Below, in pieces: positions 47,146 through 58,494 of a DNA stretch of 64,000 nucleotides. Every line of letters begins with the position of its first letter. Position 1 is the stretch's first letter. Source of the stretch: Ligula intestinalis (taxonomy: Eukaryota; Platyhelminthes; Cestoda; Diphyllobothriidea; Diphyllobothriidae); the NCBI GenBank assembly GCA_036362985.1, contig JAYGXS010000001.1, positions 41,295,617 to 41,359,616 on the forward strand, read 5' to 3'. A program made the position numbers and the translations under genes. The notes beneath the pieces were generated by a model. The model had not been told where the DNA came from and made no database searches. It saw only the letters and a program-made list of their open reading frames with translations.

Positions 47146-48770
47146 CGCCGTTACCGACTTCTTTATCACTCGACCGGTCTGTGTGTTTGCGGATTAACTC
47201 CCTTCACGACTCCCAGCAATCTATCTGTGCAGGACACAGCTATTGCTTGTGCTTACCGGGAGCTTCTCCTCCAGCATCCGAATATTACTAATCCCCAGTT
47301 TCGCAGCGGGGAGGTTCAACTCGGTGTCGTTCATCACATCCGAACATCTGGTCCCCCGGCTTTCGCTAGGCCGAGGCGACTGGCACCTGCCCGCCTGCAG
47401 GTTGCTAAGGCAGAGTACGAACATGTGCTGCAGCTGGGCGTCATCCAACCTTCCGAGAGCCCCTGGGCGTCACCTCTGTATATGGTGCCCAAGGCAAAAT
47501 CGGGCGATTGGCGACCCTGTGGCGATTAGCGAGCCCTCAACAACGCAACAGTGCCCGATAGGTATCCTGTGCCGCACCTTCAGGACTTTGCCGGAACCCT
47601 TTTCGGAAAAGAAGTCTTCTCGAAGATAGACTTGGTGCGTGCCTTTCATCAAATCCCTGTCGCTCTCGAGGATGTCCCCAAGACGGCCATCACTACACCT
47701 TTTGGTCTGTTCGAGTTCGTCCGCATGCCGTTCGGTCTTCGCAATGCTGTCCAGACATTCCAGAGGTTCATCGACCAGGTACTACGTGGCCTGCTGTTTG
47801 TGTACACATACATAGATGACCTCCTGGTGGCTAGTCGGAGTGCGGATGAGCACAAGGAGCACCACCTAGCCCTGGCTTTTGATCATCTCGACAAGTTTGG
47901 TGTCATCATAAATCCATCCAAGTGTGTTTTTGGTTTGCCTACACTCGAATTTCTTGCCCATCATGTTGACTCCCAGGGCCTGAGTCCTCTGCCCTCCAAG
48001 ATGGACGCAATTCGTGATTTCCCTCCACCCAACTCCAAGCGTCAGTTATACCGTTTTATTGGCATGATCCATTTTTACCACCCGTTCCTCCCGAACTGTG
48101 CCGACCTCATGCTGCCGCTCACCAATCTGCTGTCTGATCCCAAAGGTCCTCTTGATCTTACTGGAGAAGCATTGACCGCTTTCGAAAGAATCAAGACTGC
48201 CCTGGCCGACGCCACCCTGCTAGCGCATCCCTCTCCCGAGGCTCAGCTGTCCTTGATGGTAGACGCTTCGACAGTAGCCGTGGGTGCAGTCCTGCAAAAA
48301 CACCTGCCTGGTTCGACTCAACCGGTGGCTTTCTTCTCGAAGAAACTCTTGCCCGCTGAGACGCGCTACAGCACTTTTGGCCGTGAACTCCTCGCCATCT
48401 ACCTAGCAGTGAAGCATTTCCGCCATTATCTCGAGGGCCGGGACTTCACTATCTTCATGGACCACAAACCGCTTACCTTTGCTCTTCGGTCCCACTCCGA
48501 TAAGTACAACCCCAGAGAGATTGGCCACCTGGACTACATCTCACAGTTCACTACCAACATCCGCCATGTGGTTGGCACGGAGAATGACGTGGCTGACTTG
48601 CTGTCTAGACCTTCCCTTTCTGCACTCCAACTCTCCCAGGGGATTGACCTAAGTGCTATGGCCGCTGAGCAATCACAAGTCGGTTGTCCTGGCAACGAAT
48701 CCGTTAGTGGTCTCCAGCTGGCAGTTGTTCCACTCACCACCGTTACTGGCACCATCCTCTGTGACGTCTT
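47146..48770 (+). pseudogene. pol: gypsy reverse transcriptase and RNase H
   Basis: Same frame as the protease. The finger region (VIQPSESPWASPLYMVPKA, then WRPCGD) ends at a TAG (47527-47529) where family members have Tyr in 'GDYRALN'. RT then runs on without a stop: VPHLQDFAG, FSKIDLVRAFHQIPV (motif A), FEFVRMPFGLRNA (motif B), and YIDDLLVAS (catalytic motif C, about 47812-47835). The connection and RNase H follow: LMVDASTVAVGAVLQ (first Asp), RELLAIYLAVKHFRHYLEG (Glu) and FMDHKPLTFAL (second Asp). This is the best preserved part of the element, and the RT and RNase H catalytic residues are present. It becomes frameshifted near a T-run at about 48776-48783. Confidence 0.9.
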
Positions 48771-49956
48771 GACTCTTTTTTTATCGCCCTTTTGTGCCGC
48801 CCTTGATGCGTCGAGCTGTGTTTAAAACTCTGCATGGACTTTCCCACCCTGGGATTCGAGCCTCACAGAAGCTCCTCGCGGAAAGGTTCGTCTGGCCCGG
48901 CATGAACAAGGATGTCAAAGTTTGGGCCCAGTCGTGCCCGAGTTGCCAACGGACCAAGGTTCACCTCCACAACAAGTCTCCGCCCGGCACCTTTCCTAGC
49001 CCGACGCTCGTTTCAGTCATGTGCACCTCGATGTCGTAGGTCTTTTGCCTCCATCCAACGGTTTTACACATCTGCTTACCTGTTTCGATCGCTACACTCG
49101 CTGGGCCGAAGCCATACCCTTGCCGAACATAGAAGCAGAAACTATTTTTAAGGCTTTCGTCAGCCGTTGGATCGCCGTTTTTGCTGCCCCATCCATGAGT
49201 ATGACTAATCGAGGTGCCCAAGTCGAATCTGCACTGTTCCAGACCCTCCTCAACTTCCTCGGCTGCACGCGAATTCGGACGATGGCCTATCATCCAGCTG
49301 CCAACGGCACGGTGGAACGCTTCCACTGACAACTCAAAGCCGCCCTGCGTGCCGCACAGAGCCCATCCGACTGGTCTGACAACCTGCCCCTAGCGCTTCT
49401 TGGCATTCGCTCGGTACTGAAGTCGGATCTGGATTGCAGCACGGCCGACTTGGTGTTTGGCACTACAATCTTGCTACCAGGCGAGATGGTCTCCCCAACC
49501 TCTTGTGGTGCTGATGAGAATCCTACCAATTTTGTGCATCGCCTGCGTCAATTAATGCGCTCACTTCCCCCGGTCCCGCCTTGAATTCCTCCGCCTGTAT
49601 CTTATGTTGAAAAAGACTTGGCCAACTACACCCATGTGTATGTTCGATGCGACCGAGTGCGCAGACCACTAGAGCCGCAATATGAAGGTCCGTTTCGAGT
49701 TCTTTCACGCAACGACAAGACCTGTCGGATCGTTCGCGGTGCGAAGGAGGACGCGGTCAGTTTCGATCGGGTCAAGGCTGCTGTCGTGGAGGTGCCGCCG
49801 GACTTGACTGAAGGACAAAATTGTGCTGACCCCTTACCCCGTAGTGCCTCACCTCCCATTGCCCCTGCTTCACCTATTCTACCCGTTCCTACCCCTACCA
49901 CTCCCGACCTTAACGTTTCTGATGCCACTGACGTTAGCACTTCGCAGCTGCATTAG
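48771..49956 (+). pseudogene. gypsy integrase, frameshifted, second catalytic Asp changed to Asn
   Basis: The N-terminal zinc-binding domain (HGLSHPG.., then CPSCQRTK; HHCC) is in a different frame from RT (48794-49000). The core returns to the RT frame at about 49006. The core has the first Asp in VHLDVVG and the Glu in NGTVERFH, but the second catalytic position reads MTNRGAQVES, with Asn where the family has Asp. In-frame TGA codons lie at 49327 and 49582. The C-terminal part keeps the GPY/F-type motif (YEGPFRVLSR), followed by a proline-rich tail ending at 49956. This integrase cannot be functional. Confidence 0.85.
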
Positions 49957-50002
49957 CCTTCGGTTTCGCTGTACGCGAGCCTTCGGTCTAGGCGAAGGGT
50001 AC

Positions 50003-50367
50003 TGTGGTAGCCCTTTGTACGCATTTACAACTTGGCCATATTCTCATTTGTAAGCCCTTTGCAAAACTTATACACATTCACAACCTGGCCATATTTTCAT
50101 TTGTACATAACTGTCTAGACTAACTCTTGCCATTACGCGTTTCTGTAACTTGCATTTAGAACCTTTTGTTTAAGTTAGCGCACAACCATTTCCTGCTACA
50201 CTTTAACTCGCTTGTGTGTTGATTCAATCTCGGATATTTCCTACCTATTGGTCTTCTTCACTAAGCGGGGTACGTAGTCGTTTATCGCATATTCAGGGTA
50301 TCTGACGCGGTTCGGCTTGATGTGTTATTAGCGTGGGATCGCATAATCGATTGCCTTTCTCAGCTAA
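50003..50367 (+). repeat. 3' LTR of the gypsy element
   Basis: Begins tgtggtagccctttg after a short purine-rich stretch (aggcgaaggg, 49990-49999), a weak polypurine tract. It ends near tttctcagctaaa. It matches the solo LTR at 32080-32398 along its length. It contains a direct duplication absent from the solo LTR: 50010-50053 and 50054-50106 both carry the ..ttggccatatt.tcatttgta.. segment. Exact ends are uncertain by a few bases because no clean target-site duplication was found. Confidence 0.8.
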
Positions 50368-50369
50368 AT

Positions 50370-50790
50370 TACCACCTTGTCCGTTCCTATCAGGAATTTA
50401 GCCTGAGTTCGAACTTGTCCCCCATAGCGACCAACTTTTCATCTTCCTCATAGGCACAGTCGGTCACTCGCTAGTCCATCAAATTCAGACGCGAGAACCA
50501 GTGCTAGAATCCTTCACATTCACTCATCGATTCGATCTCACCTGACCAAACTACCCCAGATTATTCGTCTATATGCGCCCCTATGAAAATCGTAGGTGTA
50601 AACCCGCAGTCCAGACTCATCACTGTACCTTACCCTTCCTCTCAACTCAACCCTCCCTAGATCACGCATGAACCCACTCCACTCCACAGCACATACATAC
50701 ACGCTACCCACCATACCACAATTTCCCTTATCTGCAGTACGCATGAGATCCACTTTACCATCACCGTTGTGGTGTGCGTATCGCAGAGGG
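50370..50790. other. No supported feature
   Basis: Sequence between the gypsy 3' LTR and repeat family 2 copy 3; nothing recognised. Confidence 0.55.
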
Positions 50791-50794
50791 TTGC

Positions 50795-50910
50795 GCAAAT
50801 TAAACCTGAGCAACTGAGATCTTCAGGCCCGATTTCTTAAAAGGAGAAAATTCATGGGAGGCCTGAGTAGTAGGAAGAGTTTATCCTGTACAGAAGGGAT
50901 GGAGACTAGA
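50795..50910 (+). repeat. Dispersed repeat family 2, copy 3
   Basis: gagatcttcaggcccgattt..gtaggaagagtttatcctg.. Ends about 300 bases before the hammerhead dimer. Confidence 0.6.
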
Positions 50911-51383
50911 TAAGAGAAATTTGACTTCAGAAGAGCGAGCAATCGCCGTCCACAGATTGCTGGAAGCCCAGCACATGCTTGGTTCCTGCAGCCAATCAAG
51001 AAATGCTGCACTCTGGTTGACTCGAGTTCTCGCAGGGACTAATGCCGAGACGTGTGGTAGTGGCTCGACCCTGAGACGAGCGTAGGCGGCCGGTGCATGT
51101 TTATGTGCCTTGATTGGCAGCCATGAGCCTTCGCGCGAGGTTGTATGCGCTGAGTGAATCACCATATGCGCAACATTGCATCACAGGATAAATGTATCCC
51201 ATATCCCGTATTTCATAGGGGTTGACGGGTTTCAACACAAATATACACTTACAATTTCGGTCTACGCCTAAAGACCTTATATATACTGATATATACCGCG
51301 ATCAGAAATTAATTTCTCTGGAGAATAAAAACCTGAACTTTCTAAACCGGTATATCAACCAGAAAGCAGATAGGGAAAGCGGG

Positions 51384-51459
51384 GGACCCACTGATGAGCC
51401 GGACCCCTAGCAGCTGTGTCAAGCAGCGGCAGTATGCCGGCGAAACACGTGTCTGGGCC
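51384..51459 (+). ncRNA. Hammerhead ribozyme, type I, intact core (unit 1)
   Basis: Parts in order: stem I strand accca (51386-51390); core ctgatga (51391-51397); stem II gccgg (51398-51402) and ccggc (51437-51441) with a large loop; gaa; stem III acac/gtgt with no loop; c at 51453 (predicted cleavage after it); then tggg, which pairs with ccca. All conserved core bases are present. A loop-less four-base-pair stem III suggests efficient cleavage in dimeric transcripts, which is inference. Confidence 0.72.
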
Positions 51460-51717
51460 TTTTAGCAAGTACCAAGCCTGTTAGTTTGGTAAATTAAAAC
51501 GTCACGTTATACTTCTCAAGACTGTCCTGTGGCAGCAGGTGTATATTTCATTGGGGTTGACGGTTTCAACACAAATATACACTAACAATTTCGGTCTATG
51601 CCTATAGATCTTATATATGCTGACATATAACGCGATCAGAAATTAATTTCTCAGAGGATTAAAAACCTGATTTTTCTAAACCGGTATATCAACCAGAAAG
51701 CAGATAGGGAAAGCGGC

Positions 51718-51792
51718 GGACCCACTGATGCACCGGACACCTAGCAGATGTGTCAAGCAGCGGCAGAATACCGGCGAAACACATGTCTGGGC
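51718..51792 (+). ncRNA. Hammerhead ribozyme copy with core mutation (unit 2)
   Basis: Same architecture as unit 1, with predicted cleavage after 51787. The core reads ctgatgc instead of ctgatga, and stem III has one mispair (acac/atgt). Expected to be inactive or weak. Confidence 0.65.
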
Positions 51793-51884
51793 CTTTTAGA
51801 AAGTACCTAGCCTGTTAGTATGGTAAGTGACAACGTCAACGTATCCCTTGTTGTAGCCTAGTACATCAGTGGGAGGCCATGTCG

Positions 51885-54480
51885 TGAAAGGCACATGTAA
51901 ACGTACTGTTTAACACTGTAAGTCAGTGCAACCTTTCTCATCACCAGTTGTTTCGCAGGCCCGGACAGCTAGTTGAGGTATGAGAACGGGATGACGAAGT
52001 TAAATCAACGTTAGGAAATCTATCTCTGTGGTAAATCAGCGCCTCTCTCATTGTAGTAAAGTTGGTGCGCTTTAAAACTACCATGACGCGCCAAAATTGA
52101 CGGCTCAGAGAGACACCAACTGTCATGATAGGTCGTCCTCATTGAGAGTCAGCTGCAATTACTTCTTCCCAATATAACACTTATGACACGCTCACTGATG
52201 AGACCCCAGTGCCCTTAAAAACCCTGGCGCAGGCAGTTTAAGCTAAGTGATGTGTGTGACAGACGGAGAAGGGCTCGTAAATTTTGTCAGAAATTATGTC
52301 TATTTCCTGCATTTGTTGGCGAAGGGGCTCGACAGGTCGACTGGTTCAACGGCTGCTTACACGGAGGCATTATACCAATTTTGAGGAGGTATGCAATAAC
52401 TATTTTTTAAAGGCTCTCAAGGTTCTTCTTGCAAACAACTATCCCGGGAATTTTAGATACGGTGAGCCATAACTTTTGTGCGTGTTATGAACACCAAGCG
52501 AATTCTATCTTTTGACGTCAAAATACAGGTTTACTGTCTATCTTATCGTTTCTTATGACGCTCCCACTTCCACATCTCGGTGGCCTTTGACGCCATATAT
52601 AGTCATAGGACGCTGAAAATGAAAGTAGGCACACATGCATAGTATCCAGTTTGAAGGTTCCCTTCTACCTTAATGAGCACGTCCTTTCCGTACAGGTGCG
52701 CTTTTGTTTACTATTGTCCATTCACCTCCAAGTCAAGGTTAGCCCCTCTCAATGGATTTTGGGGTTTTGATCTCGGACTGTCCTTGATAGTCTATCTTAT
52801 CAGGGTCCGCGTTGGCATCACATTGGGGATGATCGTGATCACCAAGCAATCAAGAAGACCTTCAGCCGCATATGCTACTACCTGGTTGACTAAATTATGC
52901 AGTGCACAGCCGGCACGCATGCGCTCCCTACTGGCGAAAAAGTCCCCGTGTTTGTTTTCTCCGCACCACATGACCTTACCTTGTGACTTGATCGTAATGC
53001 CGACGCGCACGTTTATCGCAAAAGGTCAGGCAAGCACTGGATAGGGTTGTTTTGCTTTAGGTAGGCATGATGTCGGTTACGTGGCTCTGCCTGATTCATA
53101 TTTCTGATATTTTCGCTCCCGACTAGATTCAAGCCACTGAGACCAGAAGTTCTAATAGTCCAAAGGCTGGGTGAGACCCAGGGCAGAATTATTTCTCTAA
53201 GAGTGTCCCACTCAACCAATCCTACAATCAGACCACTGTAGATAAATACGCGTGAGTATGTACAGTGCTGACCGTCTGAATCATGCATATTCAAACACAT
53301 AAGGCACTCCTGTCGTTAGTTAGTAGTGTCGACACTAGAAGATTCCCCGAATCAAAAGTCAGGTAAGACAGAGTTAGTCGGGAGAGCTTCTGTTGCGCGA
53401 AAGGAACTCTACAACAGGCGCTACCAAATGATCGAAACAGCTTATTTCTTAGCCAGTTGAGTGAGTGTGTGTGTCTGCTGCTGCTGCGACGCCATGACTG
53501 CGGACTATCCTTAGTGGTCTGTGCAGCCAATCAGGTGGAATGGCACGCATCGATTGGCTCGAACTAACGAGCGCCTCAGGAAGCGAGCCACCGGAGGAGC
53601 GTAGGACAGACAGAAAATCGCAATCTTCAAGCAGCGATTGACAAAGACGCGCGGGTATCCAAATACTTGGCGAGCGAAGAGAGGACGAGTCAGCACAGCG
53701 GTATTAACTGCAGGCTACCACATTCTCACTTTCCAAATTACTTATCCTTGCCTTAAACTTGAATCAAAGGGGTTAAATTCACACAATGCTGCGGCACAAA
53801 GTGGATTCTAGGACGACATCTACAGGACTCATATTGTAATGCATATTCAGTTATGCTCTGAAAGACCCTCATTCAAATATAAAGTCATACCTGCCCACCG
53901 ATTTGCATGGGCAAATCGAATAGTCAAATGCAATGCAGCAACTATAAGGGGCTCTTCCGCCGGTTCTTAATTTGGGTGGCCTTCCTCGTTGACCAGGACA
54001 GCGGCACTTCACCCAGTTCCATCAAACAAAATATTCACTCTCAACTCCAGCGGGATAAGATGCACGTGAACGTTTACACTGTAATTTATATAAGAAGAAC
54101 GCCTTCTAACGATACTGCGGACAATACTGCAATAACAGTGTTTCTTTTGTGGTCCCAAATTCTAATTGCACCTTCAACCTTTGTCTCTTGTAAGATTATG
54201 AACTGCCAAGAAAAAAAATCATGCTTCGTCTTCGCTAAATAGGCAAATATCAACCACCAAACTTAACGATGAACACAGATATACAGCTTACTTCCACTTT
54301 TCATCAAGAAACGGGAGTACGCACTCCCTGAAACCTAAGCGGAAGCTTCACTCCACGATCCTAAACCCTTACCTCCGGGATCATTAAGCGCACGACCCTC
54401 TTTTGTAAGAGGTGTCATACAGAGTTAATTTTAGACCATAACCATGCATATGATCGCAGGGGGTTTAGTCAATAGGTAGA
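51885..54480. other. No supported feature
   Basis: Short frames without motifs. Confidence 0.55.
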
Positions 54481-54484
54481 CCCT

Positions 54485-54600
54485 TGCCACTGAGATCTTC
54501 AGGTCCAGTTCTTTGTGGGAAAGAGAAGAAGTGGGAAGCCAGAGTAGAAGGAATAGTTTATTCTGTAGAGAAGGAGTGGAGAATAGGTAGGAGGAAGTTG
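54485..54600 (+). repeat. Dispersed repeat family 2, copy 4
   Basis: gagatcttcaggtccagttc..gaagccagagtagaagg.. matches copies 1-3. Confidence 0.6.
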
Positions 54601-54984
54601 ACTGTCAGACCGCAGGTACGGCCGCGAGGGGGGCCTGGTCCAAAGTGTCTGAGCCTGACGGCGGTAATCGCACAGGGTTCCTTGTGAGTCAACCTTGCAA
54701 GGTGATTGGCCAGACTGGTGTAGGCAGGTGGAGGCGTGTGCGCACGCTATTCACCGTGAAGGAGCGATCATTGGCGCAGTTTACGGAACCTGTAATTGGC
54801 TGTCCCACGGCGACCGAGGCTGCCATCATATGACCTCATGTGTGGCGTGACGCGGGAAGAAAAAATGGCAATACAGAGCCACCAAAATATCATTTTCCTG
54901 GCGTGGTCTGGGTGCTCCGCGAGATGATATTTTGTTGCTTGGATAATAAGCACGAAAATGTTCAGCGAAGCTGCAAGGGAAGAA

Positions 54985-55620
54985 AAGCCGACGTCATCTG
55001 CTTGCTTGACGTTCTGTGGGTAGAGGCATTGGTTTGGAGGTGGCCGTCAGGACATATGCTTGAACAGACAAGAAATACATCATGAGAACGCTGATGACTG
55101 CAGCATGACCAGTACCTGAGACAAATTACTAAGGTTCTTGAAGTACTCTCAGCTGGTATCTTAGTTAAGAACTGGAAGTAGTCACGATTATGCGTCATTC
55201 AGGATCCAGGATTCGGCGGCGGCAGCAGGCGCCATTCATAAGTACTCTCTCATCCGTCTCAAATCCAGTTCTGCAGGATTTCATGGCCGAGTTACTTAGG
55301 CCGCAGTGTTTTGGCACGGATATTCCTGGCTTGTGTCCACGACACCTGTACCGTCAACACGCAAATTCACAGGCCGCTTTGGACTTGCGTGTGTGTGCAC
55401 ACATTTGCAGCGCTTGCGCCAGTGTTTACGCTGGCACAGTTCGTGCACTCCACGGTGTGGTTGCATACACTCCCACGCACAGGCAGTGGACGCGCATGGA
55501 CGCTGTGGAGCCAATTTCGATCGGCGACACCACCACTGCCTCCGATTGCTTCAGGGTACATGTGGATATGCGCAAGTGAAGACTGGTCTAGTAGCATATT
55601 TTGCTCCGCTAGAAAAAGGC
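54985..55620 (+). repeat. Dispersed repeat family 3, copy 2
   Basis: Plus-strand counterpart of 43246-43900, same landmarks. Confidence 0.7.
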
Positions 55621-55624
55621 CGAC

Positions 55625-57335
55625 TCAGCAGAAATGCACCCTTTCATTTTATCGCTTGGCATACCAACCTGCTCGCGTCGTTTGTGCAACCATTAGACGT
55701 AAAACGCACTAAATCAACGAACAGGGGAATAAAGTTATTTTCCATGGGATCAGTAACAAAGCTGACTGTTACTGCTTCGACCTTGAAGGTGTCGGATCAC
55801 TCGTTTATCAAAGCCGATAGACGATGATACCAATTCGCTCCATGTAGTGGTGTAAACCTATCATCTGATAGAGGCGAATAGTTATATTTTATATTATACT
55901 TGCAATGAAGAAGGATGTCAGTTAAAATGTCGGATGGACAGCTCCAAGATGTCAAACCTCTAATAAGAAAATATTTTATCGCATTGATATTTTCGGGAAG
56001 ATAAGGAGATCAAACCACTTAGACGATATAGCATGATCTAAAACGTTATTCACTACGTATTCAAATCATTGTAGGCTGTAGCTCCCTGATATAGTGAAAA
56101 GAACTTCTGGCTATTCAACTGGTTAATCGAGCCGATTTTTTTGTTTTAAAAGAAGCAGAAATATCCTTTTCGCTTAGGAAATGTAAAATAGGCCAAATTT
56201 GCGGAGAAAGCAGAATTACATGATGCTATAAAGTTTCACGACCGCTGCTTAAGCTTTCTCTGGGTGTAAGCTCACGCCAATCTCCTCGAGTCTTGGCAAT
56301 TTCATAGACATGGAATTAACTTGGTTACACGTCCTTCGCTTCTTCAACACTTTTATGTGCCCACGCAATCTATCTTGTTGATTCACTAAATTGGATGCTG
56401 ACCTGCGTATTCTAGTCGCAGTCTCTTCACCGCCACAGACCTGCTCGTGGATGCCGGTGGGCCCTCCACGACATTCCCATGATCAATTTCTGGGTAAATT
56501 TAAAAAAAAACGATTTCAAAACTGGATTATCTACCAGAAAGCACACGAAGAAGGCTGGGGGACACATTAATAACCTCCCCCTAGCTGTTTCATACAGCGG
56601 CAGAATCTCGACGAAACACGCGTGTGGACTTATAGTTAGTACCTCTGCCGCCGGTATGATTTATCGTGCACCTCCCAGTATATACTACAGTGCGTATAGA
56701 TTTGAGTAGAAACTGTTTAAGTGAGCGATTAACTTGTGCAGCAGGTAAAAAACAACAACTTCCCGCGATTTGTCTTGGGCAAGATTTTGAGCTCGGGCTC
56801 ACGAGGGTTGCTCTATCACGCTCTAGACATTTTTGGGTCCGCTGTAATTCTCTAACTTTGTCAAAACACTAAACAGCCTTAGAAACTCAACGAAACTGCA
56901 TATAAGCAACGAATCAGGTGAGCGAGAATAACTCGATAGATTTGTTAACAAAAATCAGTTTATTATAGTCCAGAATTCAAACTGATCCGACTGGTAAGGC
57001 ACTCCAAAGATAGCCTCGAAGCCAGCGAACAAGAGTGGTGTTCGAAAAGGGTGTACCACCCTTGTACTTTCCATGCAAACCTGGATTACGTACTCGGGTG
57101 CTCGCCTCATTTGGAGGGAAATTGAACTCCACTGGTCTTCCCTTCGGCATTTGACCGCTAACATAGCAAAATCGATACAGGTTCAGCCACACGGTACTTG
57201 AATAGTGAGATAAATATGGTGAGAGGGGGACACCGCTGTCATAAGTGCTGACCCCGGAAGACTAGGCATAAGCTCTGGCGTCGACTAAAAGCCAGCATTG
57301 CAGGTAAAGATGACTAAAAAATTAACCGAACATTT
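55625..57335. other. No supported gene
   Basis: Contains only the degraded hammerhead monomer at 56480-56660. Confidence 0.5.
56480..56660 (+). repeat. Degraded monomer of the hammerhead repeat
   Basis: Shares ccagaaagca..ga.gg..gggggac, ctagctg..tca..cagcggcagaat and cgacgaaacacgcgtgt with 51360-51460. The core position reads attaataa instead of ctgatga, so the ribozyme is lost. Confidence 0.6.
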
Positions 57336-57339
57336 TCAA

Positions 57340-57430
57340 AGTGGGTGAGGAAAGGGAGAGTGCGGTAGATGCATCGCAAGTTTACTATCACTTAAAACTA
57401 ATTCACACGCAAGTCACTGTCTCTAACCCA
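57340..57430 (-). repeat. Dispersed repeat family 1, partial copy
   Basis: gtgaggaaagggagag, gtagatgcatcgcaagttta and aaaactaattcacacgcaag match 58405-58480. Confidence 0.55.
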
Positions 57431-58019
57431 CCTTGTTGTGTAGCACACAATTGACATAGTCAATATCGACGGTCGAATTGCATGTTGTCAAGAGGACAGT
57501 TCGTACTATGGTGTAACGACCCAAGAAACTGAATGATTGTTTAAGTACACCAAGGTCGTCACTTTTGGCGCGGACCCAGGGCGGTGATGATGTGATCAAG
57601 TGTCACTGATGAAGCCAATGCCCTCGTCCCTTGCAACCGCTGACCCCCTTCCCACCGTCGTCGTCGCTCGCATCGCTGTCCCACACTCGATGTCAGCACT
57701 CCCGGCCCGCCCCTGCAGTCGCCCACAGCACTGCATTTCTCACCGCTAACGGATTAGGCATAAGAGTACACCCTCCACTCCACATGGGACTTGTATCTAT
57801 GTAACGCCATTCCCCATCCCATATTATTTTCTTCTTCTGTACGTACTCGTTAATTACTAGTAGAGTAATCCCCATATATTCTCGTTCTCTTTTACTCCGA
57901 CCTTTAAAATGTTGTGCTTGGGTGATGCTTATCGATCCAATTGAGAGCTTCCGCTGACAGAAGCATCTTTAGGTCTCTTATCCTTTAGGTGTGTGCCAAC
58001 CTCGATATCCTTGGCTCGT

Positions 58020-58490
58020 TACAGTGGCGCACGCAGATGGGGTCGTCGGCCCTGTCAGCCATTGCAGCAGACAACAGACCAACTCGGATGGTGACCTGAT
58101 GCTGGAGATGTAGGAGAGAGTGAGGTCGACGGTCAGCGCTTTTTCCTCACTATAAACAATCTGACGCACTCGAAACCATCAAACTACGCTAAATGACGCG
58201 GCTTGAAAGGTTGCCAACTGACGGGATAACTCGGACCACGTGGTCAGCCCAGTGCTTTTGTGTTGTGTGGAGTGGTTGATCGACGGACTGAGAGTCAAGC
58301 TGTAATGATTCCTGCATAAGATGGCATTTATGGTACTCCAACTCAGCTGGGATGCTGGGACAGTTGTGTCTTCTTGACTTTGACCCGACACCGGGTCCGG
58401 CCGAGTGAGGAAAGAGGGAGAGAGAGTGTGTGATAGATGCAACGCAAGTCTACTACCACGTAAAACTAACTCACGCGTAAGGCACCACGT
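58020..58490 (-). repeat. Dispersed repeat family 1, long copy
   Basis: Minus-strand counterpart of 31450-31960 with the same landmarks. Confidence 0.65.
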
Positions 58491-58494
58491 TTGC

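Larger units (their letters stand above)
45782..50367 (+). mobile_element. Decayed Ty3/gypsy LTR retrotransposon, CsRn1-like
   Basis: Element in the order truncated 5' LTR, primer site, gag, protease, RT, RNase H, integrase, 3' LTR, all on the plus strand. The 3' LTR (50003-50367) and the ~109 bases left of the 5' LTR (45782-45890) share the same 3' portion. A solo copy of the LTR lies at 32080-32398. Gag and pol carry in-frame stops near 46220, 46532, 47143, 47527, 49327 and 49582, plus at least two frameshifts in the integrase region, so it cannot be autonomous. The PBS and Gag knuckle type point to the CsRn1 lineage known from trematodes and other animals. That lineage call is by motif, not by phylogeny. 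Confidence 0.9.
51211..51880 (+). mobile_element. Tandem dimer of a ~335-bp hammerhead repeat (candidate retrozyme)
   Basis: Unit 1 starts at 51211 (tttcataggggttgacggg), unit 2 at 51546 (tttcattggggttgacgg). The units align over nearly their whole length, with the period of 335 set by these starts; the predicted cleavage sites are 334 apart. Unit 2 diverges from about 51843. Each unit holds a type I hammerhead. There is no credible coding sequence. A small unit size, tandem copies and one hammerhead per unit match the described metazoan retrozymes, non-coding elements thought to move with RT from PLEs. Confidence 0.75.

Noticed and set aside
51222..51410. 62-codon frame inside hammerhead unit 1
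   Set aside because: Not kept open in unit 2 and overlaps the ribozyme; the unit is better explained as non-coding.
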